The notes: generated by a model not told the origin, from the sequence alone. A DNA stretch of 64,000 nucleotides from Enterobacteriaceae bacterium RIT693 (GCA_009668225.1 WJYK01000020.1:1-64000), one strand, 5' to 3'; shown: positions 37,859 to 48,972, numbered from the stretch's first letter. Numbers and translations: made by a program.

Positions 37859-38026
37859 GCGCATTCGTCATCGTTGGCAGGAATAGTGTGTGTTATGCTA
37901 CCACCAGGACCCCCGCAGATACCAGAAAAGGGCTTGTATCTTGATATCGGGATGGCTATAGTGGCGCCCCTTCCGTTACCTGGACCGGTAGCGTTAAGGC
38001 AGGCGAGTAAACAGCAGGAAGGTGGC

Positions 38027-38356
38027 ATGTCTGCACAACCAGTCGATATTCAAATTTTCGGTCGTTCATTGCGCGTGAATTGTCCGCCTGAACAACAGGA
38101 TGCGCTGAATCAGGCTGCGGAAGAGCTGAATCAGCGGTTGCAAGATTTAAAAGTTCGCACTAGAGTCACAAATACCGAGCAGTTGGTATTCATCGCAGCA
38201 CTGAACATTTGCTACGAACTGGCTCAGGAAAAGTCGAAAACCCGTGACTACGCCGCCAATATGGAAGAGCGTATTCGGATGCTACAGCAGACCATTGAGC
38301 AAGCCTTGCTTGAACAGGGTCGCGTTGCAGACCGACCGGGGACAAAGTTTGAATAA
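38027..38356 (+). CDS. zapA: Cell division protein ZapA
   Basis: Stabilises the FtsZ ring by cross-linking protofilaments. The ATG at 38027 ([17 protein letters not shown]) has AGGAAGG upstream and gives the E. coli length of 109 residues. The open frame extends 86 codons further upstream without similarity. The C-terminal half is the expected coiled coil. It is followed directly by 6S RNA and fau. Confidence 0.96.
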   Translation: MSAQPVDIQIFGRSLRVNCPPEQQDALNQAAEELNQRLQDLKVRTRVTNTEQLVFIAALNICYELAQEKSKTRDYAANMEERIRMLQQTIEQALLEQGRVADRPGTKFE

Positions 38357-38397
38357 CACTTCGCAGTTGACTATGGTAGAGTAACTTCGAAGACAAA

Positions 38398-38581
38398 ATT
38401 TCTCTGAGATGTTTGCAAGCGGGCCAGTCCCCTGAGCCGATATTTCATACCACAAGAGTGTGGCGCTCCGCGGTCGGTGAGCATGCTCGGTCCGTCCGAG
38501 AAGCCTTAAGACCATGACGACACACTCACCTTGAACCAAGGGTTCAAGGGTTACAGCCTGCGGCGGCATCTCGGAGATTCC
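38398..38581 (+). ncRNA. ssrS: 6S RNA
   Basis: A 184-base sequence nearly identical to E. coli 6S RNA. The closing stem pairs ATCTCTGAGAT-type 5' sequence with GCATCTCGGAGATTCC at the 3' end. The large central bubble that mimics an open promoter lies around GCTCCGCGG...AGCCTTAA. It binds sigma70-RNA polymerase and represses transcription in stationary phase. Position between zapA and fau is conserved, and fau is probably on the same precursor. Confidence 0.97.
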
Positions 38582-38601
38582 CTCTTTACTACCCGGCCAT
38601 C

Positions 38602-39198
38602 ATGACGCATACCCCGTTAGTTTCAACGCTTCGTCAGGACATTCGCCAGACCATCCGGCAACGACGCCGGTCGCTCACTCCCGCTGAACAAGAAATCTTT
38701 GCCGTACAGGCAGCTGAACGCATGCTGGCGTTTGAGCCGGTTATTCACGCGCAAACCGTAGCACTCTTTCTTTCCTTCGACGGCGAGCTCAATACCACGC
38801 CGCTGATTAAGGCATTGTGGCAGGCGGGAAAAGAGGTTTACCTTCCGGTTCTTCACCCTTTTAGCACCGGCAACCTGCTGTTTTTGCGCTATACGCCGCA
38901 GAGTAACCTGGTGACGAATCGCCTGAAAATTCTTGAACCTAAGCTGGACGTTCGCGACGTGTTGCCGCTGAATAAGCTGGATGTACTGATCGCGCCGCTG
39001 GTTGCCTTTGATGCAAACGGGCAACGTTTGGGGATGGGTGGCGGGTTCTACGACAGAACGCTACAGCACTGGCAGCAGCACGGCCTTTACCCCGTTGGCC
39101 TGGCGCATGATTGCCAGCAGGTAGATATATTGCCGGTTGAACAGTGGGATATTCCCTTACCTGCTGTGGTCACGCCGTCGCGCCTCTGGCAGTGGTAG
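38602..39198 (+). CDS. fau: 5-formyltetrahydrofolate cyclo-ligase
   Basis: Recycles 5-formyl-THF to 5,10-methenyl-THF. In E. coli (ygfA) it also affects persister formation. Its 198 residues carry the family loop 'GQRLGMGGGFYDRTL' (about residues 137-151) that binds phosphate. It lies 20 bases after 6S RNA, as throughout the gamma-proteobacteria. Confidence 0.96.
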   Translation: MTHTPLVSTLRQDIRQTIRQRRRSLTPAEQEIFAVQAAERMLAFEPVIHAQTVALFLSFDGELNTTPLIKALWQAGKEVYLPVLHPFSTGNLLFLRYTPQSNLVTNRLKILEPKLDVRDVLPLNKLDVLIAPLVAFDANGQRLGMGGGFYDRTLQHWQQHGLYPVGLAHDCQQVDILPVEQWDIPLPAVVTPSRLWQW

Positions 39199-39236
39199 TG
39201 CCCCTTCCCCCTCAGAGGAAGAGGCAACCGGGTCTA

Positions 39237-40475
39237 TCAGTACAGCAGGCGGGCGCGGATGGTGCCCGGAATTGCTTTCATTGATTTCAGCGCTTTCTCC
39301 GCAACGTCTTCCGACGCATCAATATCAATAACCACGTAACCCATGTGCGGCGTAGTCTGCAGGAACTGGGCGGCAATGTTGATACCCTGTTCGGCAAAGA
39401 TCTGGTTAAGCGCGGTTAGGATCCCCGGGCGGTTCTCATGAATATGCAGCAGACGGCTGGTCGTTCCACCGTGCAGCGGTAGAGAAACTTCAGGGAAGTT
39501 AACCGCGGACAGCGTAGAGCCGTTGTCAGAGTACTTCGCCAGCTTGCCCGCCACTTCCAGACCGATGTTTTCCTGTGCTTCCTGAGTTGAACCACCGATG
39601 TGTGGCGTCAGGATCACGTTGTCAAACTCACACAGCGGCGAGTTAAACGGATCGCTATTAGTGGCCGGTTCGGTCGGGAATACGTCAATTGCTGCACCGG
39701 ACAGATGTTTGCTGGAAAGCGCGCCGCACAGAGCAGGAATATCCACCACCGTGCCGCGAGAGGCGTTGATCAGCAGCGAACCCGGCTTCATCAGGGCCAG
39801 TTCGTTAGCGCCAATCATGTTCTTCGTTGAGGCGTTTTCCGGCACGTGCAGGCTAACAACATCGCTCATATTCAGCAGGTCGGAGAGATGCTGAACCTGG
39901 GTTGCATTGCCGAGCGGTAGCTTGTTTTCGATGTCGTAGAAGAAGACGTGCATCCCCAGTGATTCGGCCAGGATCCCCAGCTGCGTGCCGATATGGCCGT
40001 AACCGATAATGCCCAGCTTTTTACCACGAGCCTCGTAAGAACCCACGGCCAGCTTGTTCCACACGCCGCGGTGCGCTTTGGCGTTAGCCTCCGGAATACC
40101 CCGCAGCAGCAGCAGCAGTTCACCAATCACCAGCTCAGCAACGGAACGGGTGTTAGAGAACGGGGCGTTGAACACCGGGATCCCACGCTTCGCGGCGGCA
40201 TCCAGGTCAACCTGGTTTGTGCCAATGCAGAAACAGCCAACCGCCACCAGCTTCTCGGCTGCGGCAAAGATCTCTTCGGTCAAATGGGTGCGGGAACGCA
40301 GGCCAATGAAGTGAGCATCACGGATCGACTCTTTGAGCGCTTCGGAATCCAGCGCGCCTTTATGGAATTCAATGTTGGTGTATCCCGCCGCGCGAAGATT
40401 ATCCACCGCTTTTTGGTGTACGCCTTCGACAAGCAGGAATTTAATTCTGTCTTTATCCAGTGATACTTTTGCCAT
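39237..40475 (-). CDS. serA: D-3-phosphoglycerate dehydrogenase
   Basis: First committed step of serine synthesis, feedback-inhibited by L-serine. The 412 residues have the NAD motif 'GIIGYGHIGTQLG' (about 155-167), catalytic Arg in 'NASRGTVVD', Glu in 'FPTEPAT' and His in 'LTPHIGGSTQEAQ'. The C-terminal ACT domain carries the serine-binding 'HIHENRPGILTALNQ'. It converges on fau. Confidence 0.98.
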   Translation of the reverse strand: MAKVSLDKDRIKFLLVEGVHQKAVDNLRAAGYTNIEFHKGALDSEALKESIRDAHFIGLRSRTHLTEEIFAAAEKLVAVGCFCIGTNQVDLDAAAKRGIPVFNAPFSNTRSVAELVIGELLLLLRGIPEANAKAHRGVWNKLAVGSYEARGKKLGIIGYGHIGTQLGILAESLGMHVFFYDIENKLPLGNATQVQHLSDLLNMSDVVSLHVPENASTKNMIGANELALMKPGSLLINASRGTVVDIPALCGALSSKHLSGAAIDVFPTEPATNSDPFNSPLCEFDNVILTPHIGGSTQEAQENIGLEVAGKLAKYSDNGSTLSAVNFPEVSLPLHGGTTSRLLHIHENRPGILTALNQIFAEQGINIAAQFLQTTPHMGYVVIDIDASEDVAEKALKSMKAIPGTIRARLLY

Positions 40476-40778
40476 TTCCCCGACCCTATTTCAGTGCTGT
40501 TGTGTGCGTTTCTGGGCGGTGATGCGCCACCGCCTATAAGTTACCCTTCTGTCAAAATATCAAAATCTACGTTTGGGGCAATATGAACGATTGCGTCGCC
40601 GTCTCGTCAGGAGGGAATAAGACGGCAGGTGTCAGAATAAAATGCTGGGAGGGAGGAATAACCAGGAATGAATCATAGGACTGTTACAAAAATGTGATAT
40701 ATGTCACCAAATATGCCGTTAAAATAATTTGTCATTTTTTATACGGATTTTTGGGGCGCGGAATGCGCCCCGGTCAGA
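40476..40778. promoter_or_regulatory. serA upstream region
   Basis: This 303-base gap carries the serA promoter on the minus strand and the rpiA terminator. It is A/T-rich near 40670-40745, where Lrp acts on serA in E. coli. No gene is seen. Confidence 0.5.
40747..40771 (-). terminator. rpiA terminator
   Basis: On the minus strand GGGGCGC-ATTCC-GCGCCCC followed by AAAAA and no T run. On the plus strand a T run precedes the stem. Strong seven-base GC stem eight bases after the rpiA stop. Confidence 0.6.
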
Positions 40779-41438
40779 TCATTTCACGATGGTTTTCACA
40801 CCATCTGTAGTACCGATCAGCGCCACGTCAGCCCCGCGGTTCGCAAACAGACCAACGGTCACTACGCCTGGAATACCGTTGATGGTATTTTCCAGCTTAA
40901 TCGGCTCCATGATGCTCAGGCCATGCACATCAAGGATAATGTTGCCGTTATCCGTTACCACGCCCTGGCGATATTCCGGGCGGCCGCCCAGCTTCACCAG
41001 CTCACGCGCTACGGCGCTGCGCGCCATCGGGATAACCTCAACCGGCAGCGGGAAGTTACCAAGAATATCGACCTGCTTGGACGAGTCCGCGATGCAAACA
41101 AACGTCTCTGCAACGGAGGCGATAATTTTCTCACGGGTCAGCGCGGCACCGCCGCCTTTGATCATCTGCATCTGGTTGTTAATCTCATCGGCACCGTCGA
41201 CATAAACGCCTAATGAGTCCACCTCGTTGAGATCGAAAACGGTAATCCCAAGGCTTTTCAGTTTCGCGGTAGAAGCGTCGGAGCTGGAAACAGCGCCTTC
41301 AATCTGGTGCTTGATGGTGCCCAAAGCATCAATAAAGTGTGCGGCAGTTGAGCCGGTGCCAACGCCCACAATGGTGCCCGGCTGCACGTACTGGAGTGCT
41401 GCCCATCCGACTGCTTTTTTCAGTTCATCCTGCGTCAT
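40779..41438 (-). CDS. rpiA: Ribose-5-phosphate isomerase A
   Basis: Interconverts ribose-5-phosphate and ribulose-5-phosphate. The ATG at 41438 ([15 protein letters not shown]) gives 219 residues as in E. coli. An earlier ATG at 41483 adds 15 unsupported residues. Active-site loops 'GTGSTAAHF', 'DGADEIN' and '[11 protein letters not shown]' are intact. Divergent from argP. Confidence 0.97.
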   Translation of the reverse strand: MTQDELKKAVGWAALQYVQPGTIVGVGTGSTAAHFIDALGTIKHQIEGAVSSSDASTAKLKSLGITVFDLNEVDSLGVYVDGADEINNQMQMIKGGGAALTREKIIASVAETFVCIADSSKQVDILGNFPLPVEVIPMARSAVARELVKLGGRPEYRQGVVTDNGNIILDVHGLSIMEPIKLENTINGIPGVVTVGLFANRGADVALIGTTDGVKTIVK

Positions 41439-41626
41439 AATTTTATGCCTGTGATGTGGAAACTGACGCGCATTATAGAGCATGCGTCGGAAAAATGTCC
41501 CCGGGATTGCGGCAATGCCGACGTCATCACGTTCGAACGTAATGGATGTTTGCCGATTTGGTCTGAATCAACGGCAAATTTATGTCATAGTGACTGCACG
41601 ACGAAACAGGGAGCAAATGAACAACA

Positions 41627-42526
41627 ATGAAACGCCCGGACTACAGAACGCTGCAGGCGCTTGATGCGGTAATTCGTGAACGAGGATTTGAGCGCGCGGC
41701 GCAGAAGCTGTGCATTACTCAGTCGGCGGTATCACAACGTATTAAGCAACTGGAAACGATGTTCGGCCAGCCATTGTTGGTGCGTACCGTCCCGCCTCGT
41801 CCCACCGAACAGGGCCAAAAGCTGCTGGCGCTTTTACGCCAGGTCGAGCTGCTGGAAGAAGAGTGGCTGGGCGACGAGCAAACCGGCTCCACGCCGCTGC
41901 TGCTGTCTCTGGCCGTCAACGCCGATAGCCTGGCAACGTGGCTGCTGCCTGCCCTGGCTCCGGTGTTAGCCGACTCCCCTATTCGCCTGAACCTTCAGGT
42001 TGAAGATGAAACCCGGACCCAGGAACGCCTCCGTCGCGGCGAAGTGGTCGGCGCGGTTTCCATTCAGCCTCAGCCGCTCCCGAGCTGTCTGGTTGATCGC
42101 CTGGGAGCGCTGGACTACCTGTTCGTTGGGTCGAAAGATTTTGCCGAGCGCTATTTCCCGAACGGCGTCACGCGTTCGGCGCTGCTGAAAGCGCCGGCAG
42201 TCGCCTTTGACCATCTCGATGACATGCATCAGGCGTTTTTACAGCAGAACTTCGACCTGTCGCCGGGTAGCGTGCCGTGCCATATCGTTAACTCTTCGGA
42301 AGCTTTCGTGCAGCTGGCTCGCCAGGGCACAACCTGCTGTATGATCCCTCACCTGCAAATCGAGCGAGAACTGAAGAGCGGGGAATTGATCGACCTGACG
42401 CCGGGCCTGCTGCAGCGCCGCATGCTTTACTGGCACCGCTTTGCGCCGGAAAGCCGCATGATGCGCAACGTGACGGATGCCTTACTGGATTATGGACACA
42501 AAGTGTTGAGGCAGGATACGGAGTAA
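41627..42526 (+). CDS. argP: LysR-type regulator ArgP (IciA)
   Basis: Lysine/arginine-responsive regulator that activates argO and other genes. The 299 residues have an N-terminal winged helix-turn-helix ('[23 protein letters not shown]') and a LysR effector-binding domain. Its main known target argO lies 1.5 kb downstream, with only yggE between. The sbm cluster found at this point in E. coli is absent. Confidence 0.95.
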   Translation: MKRPDYRTLQALDAVIRERGFERAAQKLCITQSAVSQRIKQLETMFGQPLLVRTVPPRPTEQGQKLLALLRQVELLEEEWLGDEQTGSTPLLLSLAVNADSLATWLLPALAPVLADSPIRLNLQVEDETRTQERLRRGEVVGAVSIQPQPLPSCLVDRLGALDYLFVGSKDFAERYFPNGVTRSALLKAPAVAFDHLDDMHQAFLQQNFDLSPGSVPCHIVNSSEAFVQLARQGTTCCMIPHLQIERELKSGELIDLTPGLLQRRMLYWHRFAPESRMMRNVTDALLDYGHKVLRQDTE

Positions 42527-42536
42527 CGCTTTTCCT

Positions 42537-42565
42537 TACCCCTCGCCAACGAGCTGCGAGGGGTA
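42537..42565. terminator. Bidirectional hairpin between argP and yggE
   Basis: Perfect ten-base stem TACCCCTCGC / GCGAGGGGTA with a nine-base loop between two convergent genes. Confidence 0.6.
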
Positions 42566-42585
42566 GGGGTAGGTGAAGTCAAATC

Positions 42586-43323
42586 TTACTGAGCGGGAGC
42601 CGCCGGAGCCTGTGCGCCCTGCAGCTCAAACACCACATCAACCTGATCGTCAAACTGGATAGTTTGCTGATCGTAGGTATCCTGGGCGGAAACCGGTGCA
42701 GCCGCATCCGCTTTCATCATGCGTACCATTGGCGCTGGCTGGTAGTTAGAAACGTGGTAACGCACGCTGTATACCGACCCCAGCTTGCTGTTAAAGCCTT
42801 CGGCCAGCAGCTTCGCCTGACGAGTGGCGTCGTTAATCGCCTCTTTACGAGCTTTGTCCTTGTACTCTTCAGGATGCGCAACGCCCAACGACACGGAGCG
42901 AATTTCGTTCAGACCGGATTTCAGCGCGCCATCCAGCAATTCATTCATTTTATCCAGCTGACGCAGGGTGACTTCTACCTGGCGTACCGCGCGGTAACCC
43001 TTCAGCTGGGTTTTCCCGTCTTTCAGGTAGTCATATTCTGGCTGTGTACGCAGGTTGGCAGCATTGATATCTTTCTTCTCGATGCCATTTTTCTGCAGGA
43101 AAGTCAGGTATTGCGCAACGCGATCGTCAGCCTGTTTTTTGGCGGAAGCCGCGTCCTTAGCTGATACATTCACTTCAATGGCAAGCGTGGCAATATCAGG
43201 AACTGCATCGACGCTGGCTGTCCCGGAGGTGACCACGTGCGGTCCGTTTGGCAACTCGCCTGCCTGAACCGAAACAGAACCTAATCCCATTAACGCGGCT
43301 AATGCTAAAATTTTAAACTTCAC
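42586..43323 (-). CDS. yggE: Oxidative-stress periplasmic protein YggE (SIMPL domain)
   Basis: A 245-residue periplasmic SIMPL-domain (DUF541) protein with signal peptide (MKFKILALAALMGLGSVSVQA, cleaved before GELPNG). In E. coli it lowers oxidative stress by an unknown mechanism. The C-terminal tail is Ala/Pro-rich. Located between argP and argO as in E. coli. Confidence 0.94.
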   Translation of the reverse strand: MKFKILALAALMGLGSVSVQAGELPNGPHVVTSGTASVDAVPDIATLAIEVNVSAKDAASAKKQADDRVAQYLTFLQKNGIEKKDINAANLRTQPEYDYLKDGKTQLKGYRAVRQVEVTLRQLDKMNELLDGALKSGLNEIRSVSLGVAHPEEYKDKARKEAINDATRQAKLLAEGFNSKLGSVYSVRYHVSNYQPAPMVRMMKADAAAPVSAQDTYDQQTIQFDDQVDVVFELQGAQAPAAPAQ

Positions 43324-43433
43324 TGTAACTCCTCCGTACTACGTTCCACTGTGATTACGTCGGAAAATAAACTTCCGGCGTCTGCCAGCAAGCTTAGCCT
43401 GTAATAGTAACTTGTCTATCAGATTATGGCGAA

Positions 43434-44069
43434 TTAACGCACGAGGGCCGCGATATGTTGCATGCCGTCCCACGCCAGCTGAGCGGCGATAAACCACATC
43501 ACCACGCCGACCACACCATTGATAATACGCTGGGCTTTCGCCGTGCGCAGAAGCGGAGCAAGCCAGGCGGCAAGAATCGCCAGGCCGTAAAACCAAAGAA
43601 TGGAGGCGCTAATGGTACCCAAAGCAAACCAGCGCTTTGGTTCATCAGCCAGCTGGCCCCCCAGACTGCCAAGCACCACAAAAGTATCCAGATAAACGTG
43701 TGGGTTGAGCCAGGTCACCGCCAGCATAGTGACGACGATTTTCCAGCGCCCCTGCTTTAACACTTCCGCCGACGCAAGCTCAAGATTGCTGCTCATCGCC
43801 GTACGCAATGCGCCCCAACCGTACCACAGTAAAAAAGCCACTCCGCCCCAGGTGACCAGCGCCAGCAGCCAGGGAGACTGCATCAGGATCGCACTACCGC
43901 CAAAGATACCGCCACAAATCAGAATGATGTCACTCAACGCACACAGCGAGGCTATCATCAAATGATACTGGCGGCGGATCCCCTGGTTCAGCACAAAAGC
44001 ATTTTGCGGCCCCAGCGGCAAAATCAGTGCTGCCCCTAATGCAATACCCTGAAAATAAAAAGATAACAC
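43434..44069 (-). CDS. argO: Arginine exporter ArgO
   Basis: LysE-family inner-membrane exporter of arginine (and canavanine), activated by ArgP. The 211 residues have six hydrophobic segments and the family motif '[15 protein letters not shown]' near the N-terminus. It starts with ATG at 44069. The ArgP-binding region should lie in the upstream 142-base gap, which is very A/T-rich. Confidence 0.95.
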   Translation of the reverse strand: MLSFYFQGIALGAALILPLGPQNAFVLNQGIRRQYHLMIASLCALSDIILICGGIFGGSAILMQSPWLLALVTWGGVAFLLWYGWGALRTAMSSNLELASAEVLKQGRWKIVVTMLAVTWLNPHVYLDTFVVLGSLGGQLADEPKRWFALGTISASILWFYGLAILAAWLAPLLRTAKAQRIINGVVGVVMWFIAAQLAWDGMQHIAALVR

Positions 44070-44211
44070 GGTCTGTACCCTTCAAATATTCATCGTTGTG
44101 CGTGAGTGTAATGCGCAAAAATTATTAGAGGAAATTGATAATTTTAATAACCAATAAGAAAAACTAATTATGAAAGGTAAAAGAAAGGCCGACAAAAGCC
44201 GGCCCGGAGGA

Positions 44212-45072
44212 TTACGCGTTTTCAGTATCTTTAATTTTGCGAACGTGAACGTCCATCTGCGGGTAAGGAATACCGATGCCGTTGGCATCCAGCCCCTTCT
44301 TAATCTGCTCGAGAACGTCCCAGTAAACATTTTGCAGGTCGCCACTCTTGCTCCAGGCGCGCACAATAAAGTTTACGGAAGAAGGCCCCAGTTCGTTAAC
44401 ACGCACGATGATATCGCGATCTTTAAGCACACGCTCGTCACGGCTAACGATGTCGGTGAGGATCTGCTTAACCTGGTCAATGTCCGCGTCGTAGGAGACG
44501 CCAATAATAAATTCATTACGACGTACTGGCTCACGTGAGAAGTTAATGATGTTACCAGCAATAATTTTACCGTTCGGCACGACCACGATTTTGCCGTCCA
44601 CGGTGCGCATCGTCGTCGAGAAAATTTGTACATTGAGCACGGTACCGGCAATTCCGCCCAGATCAACATATTCACCGGTCCGGAACGGACGGAAGGTCAC
44701 CAGCAGCACGCCTGCCGCAAGGTTGGACAGAGACCCCTGCAACGCCAGACCCACGGCCAAACCGGCAGCACCCAGTACCGCGATAACAGATGCGGTCTGC
44801 ACCCCGACCCGGCTCAAGGCAGCAATCAGCGTGAAGGCGATAATGCCATAGCGCACGAGCGCAGAGAGGAAGTCGGCTACGGTACTGTCGATACCACGGG
44901 CCAGCATAAGGCGGTTAACCGTGCCGGAGATCAGTCGAGCTACGATCATCCCGACAATAAGAATGGCAACTGCGGCGACGATGTTAACCACGTAACTCAA
45001 CAGGAGTTCCTGGTTTCGCACCAGCCAGCCTCCGGCATTATGAATACTGTCTACTACGTTGAGATCTTCCAT
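44212..45072 (-). CDS. mscS: Small-conductance mechanosensitive channel
   Basis: Heptameric channel that opens on hypo-osmotic shock. The 286 residues equal E. coli. The pore-lining TM3 has the Gly/Ala pattern '[21 protein letters not shown]' and is followed by '[14 protein letters not shown]' of the beta domain. Last before fbaA on this strand, after a strong terminator. Confidence 0.96.
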   Translation of the reverse strand: MEDLNVVDSIHNAGGWLVRNQELLLSYVVNIVAAVAILIVGMIVARLISGTVNRLMLARGIDSTVADFLSALVRYGIIAFTLIAALSRVGVQTASVIAVLGAAGLAVGLALQGSLSNLAAGVLLVTFRPFRTGEYVDLGGIAGTVLNVQIFSTTMRTVDGKIVVVPNGKIIAGNIINFSREPVRRNEFIIGVSYDADIDQVKQILTDIVSRDERVLKDRDIIVRVNELGPSSVNFIVRAWSKSGDLQNVYWDVLEQIKKGLDANGIGIPYPQMDVHVRKIKDTENA

Positions 45073-45204
45073 TTACTGTTCCTTGTCAGATAGATGCCCA
45101 CAGGGCCAAATCTCTATGCCCTGAAAGAGGAGTTTAACTGCAAAGGGTAAACAAAAACCTGTGCTTTTGCCAAATAGATCACAAAATCGAGATCGTTTAG
45201 TAAC

Positions 45205-45228
45205 AAAAAAGCCCGCACAAGGCGGGCT
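45205..45228 (-). terminator. Terminator of the epd-pgk-fbaA operon
   Basis: On the minus strand AGCCCGC-CTTGT-GCGGGCT followed by TTTTTTG, 25 bases after the fbaA stop. Confidence 0.92.
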
Positions 45229-45252
45229 CAGTCTTGAACAAAAAAGCTCAAA

Positions 45253-46332
45253 TTACAGAACGTCTACCGCGTTCAGCTCTTTGAATGCCTGCTCCAGGCG
45301 AACGATCATGGAGCTCTGTGCTGCACGCAGCCAGACGCGTGGATCGTAGTATTTTTTGTTCGGCTGGTCAGCGCCTTTCGGGTTGCCCAGCTGACCCTGC
45401 AGGTAAGCTTCGTTTTCTTTGTAGTAGTTCAGAATACCTTCCCAGGTCGCCCATTGGGTGTCGGTATCGATGTTCATTTTGATAACACCGTAGCTTACAG
45501 AGTCTTTGATTTCCTGAGCGGAAGAACCGGAACCGCCGTGGAAGACGAAGTTCAGGCTGTTGTGCGGCAGGTTGTGTTTCTTAGAAACATATTCCTGAGA
45601 GTCGCGCAGGATGGTTGGAGTCAGAACCACGTTACCTGGTTTGTACACGCCGTGCACGTTACCGAAGGACGCCGCGATGGTGAAGCGTGGGCTGATTTTG
45701 CTCAGCTCGGTGTAAGCGTAATCAACGTCTTCTGGCTGGGTGTACAGAGCAGAAGCGTCCATGTGGCTGTTGTCCACGCCATCTTCTTCGCCGCCGGTGC
45801 AGCCCAGTTCGATTTCCAGGGTCATGCCCAGTTTGGACATACGCGCCAGGTATTTAGAGCTGATCGCGATGTTTTCTTCCAGAGACTCTTCGGACAGGTC
45901 AATCATGTGGGAAGAGAACAGTGGTTTACCGGTAGCGGCAAAGTGTTTTTCACCCGCGTCCAGCAGGCCATCGATCCACGGCAGCAGTTTCTTAGCGCAG
46001 TGGTCAGTGTGCAGGATAACCGGAACACCGTAATGTTCAGCCATCTGGTGAACATGGTGCGCACCAGAGATTGCACCCAGGATCGCAGCACCCTGTGGAA
46101 CATCAGTTTTCACGCCTTTACCAGCGATGAAAGCAGCACCGCCGTTGGAGAACTGAACGATAACCGGAGATTTTACTTTCGCAGCGGTTTCCAGAACGGC
46201 GTTAATAGAGTCGGTACCGACGCAGTTAACGGCTGGCAGAGCAAAGTTGTTCTCTTTTGCTACCTGGAAGATTTTCTGTACGTCGTCGCCAGTTACAACA
46301 CCTGGTTTTACGAAATCAAAAATTTTAGACAT
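45253..46332 (-). CDS. fbaA: Fructose-bisphosphate aldolase, class II
   Basis: Zinc-dependent aldolase of glycolysis and gluconeogenesis. The ATG at 46332 (MSKIFDFVKPGV) gives 359 residues as in E. coli. The frame extends 21 codons further without similarity. Metal and catalytic residues are in 'VILHTDHCAKK', 'GVYKPGNVVLTP' and 'NFVFHGGSGSS'. Third gene of epd-pgk-fbaA. Codon use is strongly biased, as expected for high expression. Confidence 0.98.
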   Translation of the reverse strand: MSKIFDFVKPGVVTGDDVQKIFQVAKENNFALPAVNCVGTDSINAVLETAAKVKSPVIVQFSNGGAAFIAGKGVKTDVPQGAAILGAISGAHHVHQMAEHYGVPVILHTDHCAKKLLPWIDGLLDAGEKHFAATGKPLFSSHMIDLSEESLEENIAISSKYLARMSKLGMTLEIELGCTGGEEDGVDNSHMDASALYTQPEDVDYAYTELSKISPRFTIAASFGNVHGVYKPGNVVLTPTILRDSQEYVSKKHNLPHNSLNFVFHGGSGSSAQEIKDSVSYGVIKMNIDTDTQWATWEGILNYYKENEAYLQGQLGNPKGADQPNKKYYDPRVWLRAAQSSMIVRLEQAFKELNAVDVL

Positions 46333-46429
46333 GTTGATGTGTCCTGTAGGCCTTGGAAAAATCGAATCACCGTCCTGAATCTTGCCGGGCGGCAATAAAT
46401 CAACGGGCAGGATACCCTGCCCGTAGGAA

Positions 46430-47593
46430 TTACTTCTTAGCGCGCTCTTCGAGCATCGCTACAGCTGGCAGTACTTTGCCTTCCACGAACTCGAGGAATG
46501 CGCCGCCGCCGGTAGAGATGTAGGAAATTTTGTCTGCGATACCGAACAGATCGATAGCCGCCAGAGTGTCGCCGCCGCCTGCGATAGAGAAGGCTTCGCT
46601 GTCTGCGATAGCGCGAGCAACGATTTCGGTCCCTTTACGGAAGTTAGGGAATTCGAACACGCCGACCGGGCCGTTCCACAGAATGGTTTTCGCGTTTTTC
46701 AGGATTTCAGCCAGTTTCTCAGCGGAAACATCGCCCATATCCAGAATCTGCTCTTCGTCTTTGATGTCGTTCACGGACTTCAGGGTTGCAGTCGCGGTTT
46801 CGGAGAACTCGGTCGCAACGCGAACGTCGGTTGGTACTGGGATATCGCAGCGGGTCAGCAGTTCTTTCGCGGTATCAACCAGGTCTGCTTCGTACAGGGA
46901 TTTACCGACGTTGTGGCCTTGAGCTGCCACGAAGGTGTTCGCGATGCCGCCGCCAACGATCAGCTGGTCAGCAATTTTGGACAGGGAGTCCAGCACGGTC
47001 AGTTTGGTAGAAACTTTAGAACCGCCAACGATAGCAACCATTGGACGAGCAGGTTCTTTCAGGGCTTTACCCAGCGCTTCCAGTTCGTCTGCCAGCAGCG
47101 GGCCTGCACAGGCAACATCAGCAAATTTAGCGATGCCGTGGGTAGAAGCCTGCGCACGGTGAGCAGTGCCGAATGCATCCATCACGAACACGTCGCACAG
47201 TGCCGCGTATTTTTTGGACAGCGCTTCGTCGTCTTTTTTCTCGCCTTTGTTGAAGCGAACGTTTTCCAGAACAACCAGTTCACCTGCAGCCACTTCCACG
47301 CCGTCCAGGTAATCTTTTACCAGACGAACCGGGTTGGACAGTTTGTCTTTCAGGTAGTTAACCACTGGCAGCAGAGAGAATTCTTCATTGTACTCACCTT
47401 CGGTTGGACGACCCAAGTGAGAAGTAACCATGACTTTAGCGCCCTGTTTCAGAGCCAGTTCAATGGTCGGCAGAGAAGCACGAATACGCGCGTCGCTGGT
47501 GACTTTCCCGTCTTTAACCGGCACGTTCAGATCGGCACGGATGAAAACGCGTTTGCCCGCCAGATCCAGATCGGTCATCTTAATTACAGACAT
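46430..47593 (-). CDS. pgk: Phosphoglycerate kinase
   Basis: Makes ATP from 1,3-bisphosphoglycerate in glycolysis. Its 387 residues show the signature '[16 protein letters not shown]' near the N-terminus and nucleotide-site '[13 protein letters not shown]' near the C-terminus. Second gene of the operon, 21 bases after epd. Confidence 0.98.
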   Translation of the reverse strand: MSVIKMTDLDLAGKRVFIRADLNVPVKDGKVTSDARIRASLPTIELALKQGAKVMVTSHLGRPTEGEYNEEFSLLPVVNYLKDKLSNPVRLVKDYLDGVEVAAGELVVLENVRFNKGEKKDDEALSKKYAALCDVFVMDAFGTAHRAQASTHGIAKFADVACAGPLLADELEALGKALKEPARPMVAIVGGSKVSTKLTVLDSLSKIADQLIVGGGIANTFVAAQGHNVGKSLYEADLVDTAKELLTRCDIPVPTDVRVATEFSETATATLKSVNDIKDEEQILDMGDVSAEKLAEILKNAKTILWNGPVGVFEFPNFRKGTEIVARAIADSEAFSIAGGGDTLAAIDLFGIADKISYISTGGGAFLEFVEGKVLPAVAMLEERAKK

Positions 47594-47614
47594 GGTGAAT
47601 CCTCTCGTTGATTC

Positions 47615-48661
47615 TTAAAGTTTTGCAGACGCAACGTGCGCCTTACCTGAAATCCATTGAGCCATAACCAACGTGGTATCGAGCATCCTGTTGGCAAAGC
47701 CCCATTCGTTATCACACCAGACTAGAGTTTTAATCAGATGTTGCCCACTGACCCGCGTTTGCGTGCCGTCGACGATGGCACTGTGCGGATCGTGGTTAAA
47801 ATCAGTCGAGACCAACGGTAATTCCGTATAGTCAACTATACCATGAAATGCTTCCTGTGCCGCTTTTTGCAGCAACTGATTGACTTCACATGCATTTACT
47901 GAATTTCTAACTGTGACGCTTAAATCAATCGCCGTGACGTTTATCGTCGGCACGCGCACCGCAATGGCCTCAAAACGGTCATTGAACTGTGGGAAAATAC
48001 GCGTGATACCGGCTGCAAGACGCGTATCCACCGGAATGATCGACTGACTCGCCGCGCGGGTGCGTCGTAAATCAGGGTGATAGGCGTCAATAACCTGCTG
48101 ATCGTGCATCGCCGAGTGGATGGTCGTGACCGTCCCGGACTCAATGCCAAACGCTTCATCCAGCAGTTTAATAATCGGAATAATACAGTTTGTGGTGCAG
48201 GAGGCGTTGGAGACGATGCGGTGGCTGTCTTCGACCAGTTCATGGTTAACGCCATAAACGACGGTAGCATCGAGATCGTTGCCGCCAGGGTGCGAGAACA
48301 GCACTTTTTTCGCCCCTGCCGCGAGGTGGGCTTCACCGTCAGCGCGGGAGCCGAATACGCCGGTACAGTCCAGCACGATATCAACGCCAAGCTCGCGCCA
48401 TGGCAGCGCCTCAATGGTCGGTTCGTGCAGCAGGCGAATGCTGTCATCGCCCACAAACAGGACTTCGCGCTCCTGGCGCACATCCCAGGCAAAGCGGCCG
48501 TGGCTGGTATCGTACTTCAACAGATGCGCGATCCCCGCAGCGTCTGCCAGTTCGTTGATTGCTACCACGGTAATTTCCGCACGGCGACCAGATTCGTACA
48601 AAGCACGTACCACGTTGCGCCCAATGCGACCGAAGCCATTAATAGCGATGCGTACGGTCAT
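47615..48661 (-). CDS. epd: Erythrose-4-phosphate dehydrogenase
   Basis: GapA-like enzyme making 4-phosphoerythronate for pyridoxal phosphate synthesis. The ATG at 48661 ([16 protein letters not shown]) has GGAGAG upstream. The open frame to 48751 lacks similarity. The catalytic Cys lies in '[12 protein letters not shown]'. With 348 residues it has a C-terminal tail ('[14 protein letters not shown]') about nine residues longer than E. coli. First gene of epd-pgk-fbaA. Confidence 0.96.
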   Translation of the reverse strand: MTVRIAINGFGRIGRNVVRALYESGRRAEITVVAINELADAAGIAHLLKYDTSHGRFAWDVRQEREVLFVGDDSIRLLHEPTIEALPWRELGVDIVLDCTGVFGSRADGEAHLAAGAKKVLFSHPGGNDLDATVVYGVNHELVEDSHRIVSNASCTTNCIIPIIKLLDEAFGIESGTVTTIHSAMHDQQVIDAYHPDLRRTRAASQSIIPVDTRLAAGITRIFPQFNDRFEAIAVRVPTINVTAIDLSVTVRNSVNACEVNQLLQKAAQEAFHGIVDYTELPLVSTDFNHDPHSAIVDGTQTRVSGQHLIKTLVWCDNEWGFANRMLDTTLVMAQWISGKAHVASAKL

Positions 48662-48782
48662 ATCTCTCCTGCCAGAATCCCTGGGATTAAGTGGCTGACA
48701 GAGTAATCCAGCAACCGCCTGAGGGGAATCCTCGCACTCATGAAACTGCACTTGTTTGCTTAATTGTCGAACATTTATTCGA

Positions 48783-48797
48783 CTGAAACGCTTCAGC
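48783..48797. promoter_or_regulatory. Cra (FruR) operator of epd-pgk-fbaA
   Basis: CTGAAACGCTTCAGC is a near-perfect Cra palindrome (TGAAACG..TTCA) about 120 bases before epd. The operon is a known Cra target in E. coli. Confidence 0.8.
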
Positions 48798-48854
48798 TAT
48801 GTTAAGCGAAAGCGGGAATAAAAGGAACGATACCCCATTATGCTCCGCTCAACT

Positions 48855-48870
48855 TCTGACGCACATCACA
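48855..48870. promoter_or_regulatory. CRP-like site upstream of epd
   Basis: TCTGA-CGCACA-TCACA has one mismatch to the CRP consensus TGTGA-N6-TCACA with correct spacing. CRP control of epd is known in E. coli. Confidence 0.55.
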
Positions 48871-48945
48871 GTTTTGGTGGAATAACTGCAACTGAGCGCC
48901 GCAGTGGTGGAATAAAGAACAGGGCATAAGTGGAATAATCGGCAT

Positions 48946-48972
48946 AAAAAAAGGCGCCGAAGCGCCTTTTTT
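48946..48972 (-). terminator. tktA terminator (bidirectional form)
   Basis: AAAAAAAGGCGC-CGAA-GCGCCTTTTTT: GC stem flanked by A and T runs on either side, 14 bases after the tktA stop. Confidence 0.9.
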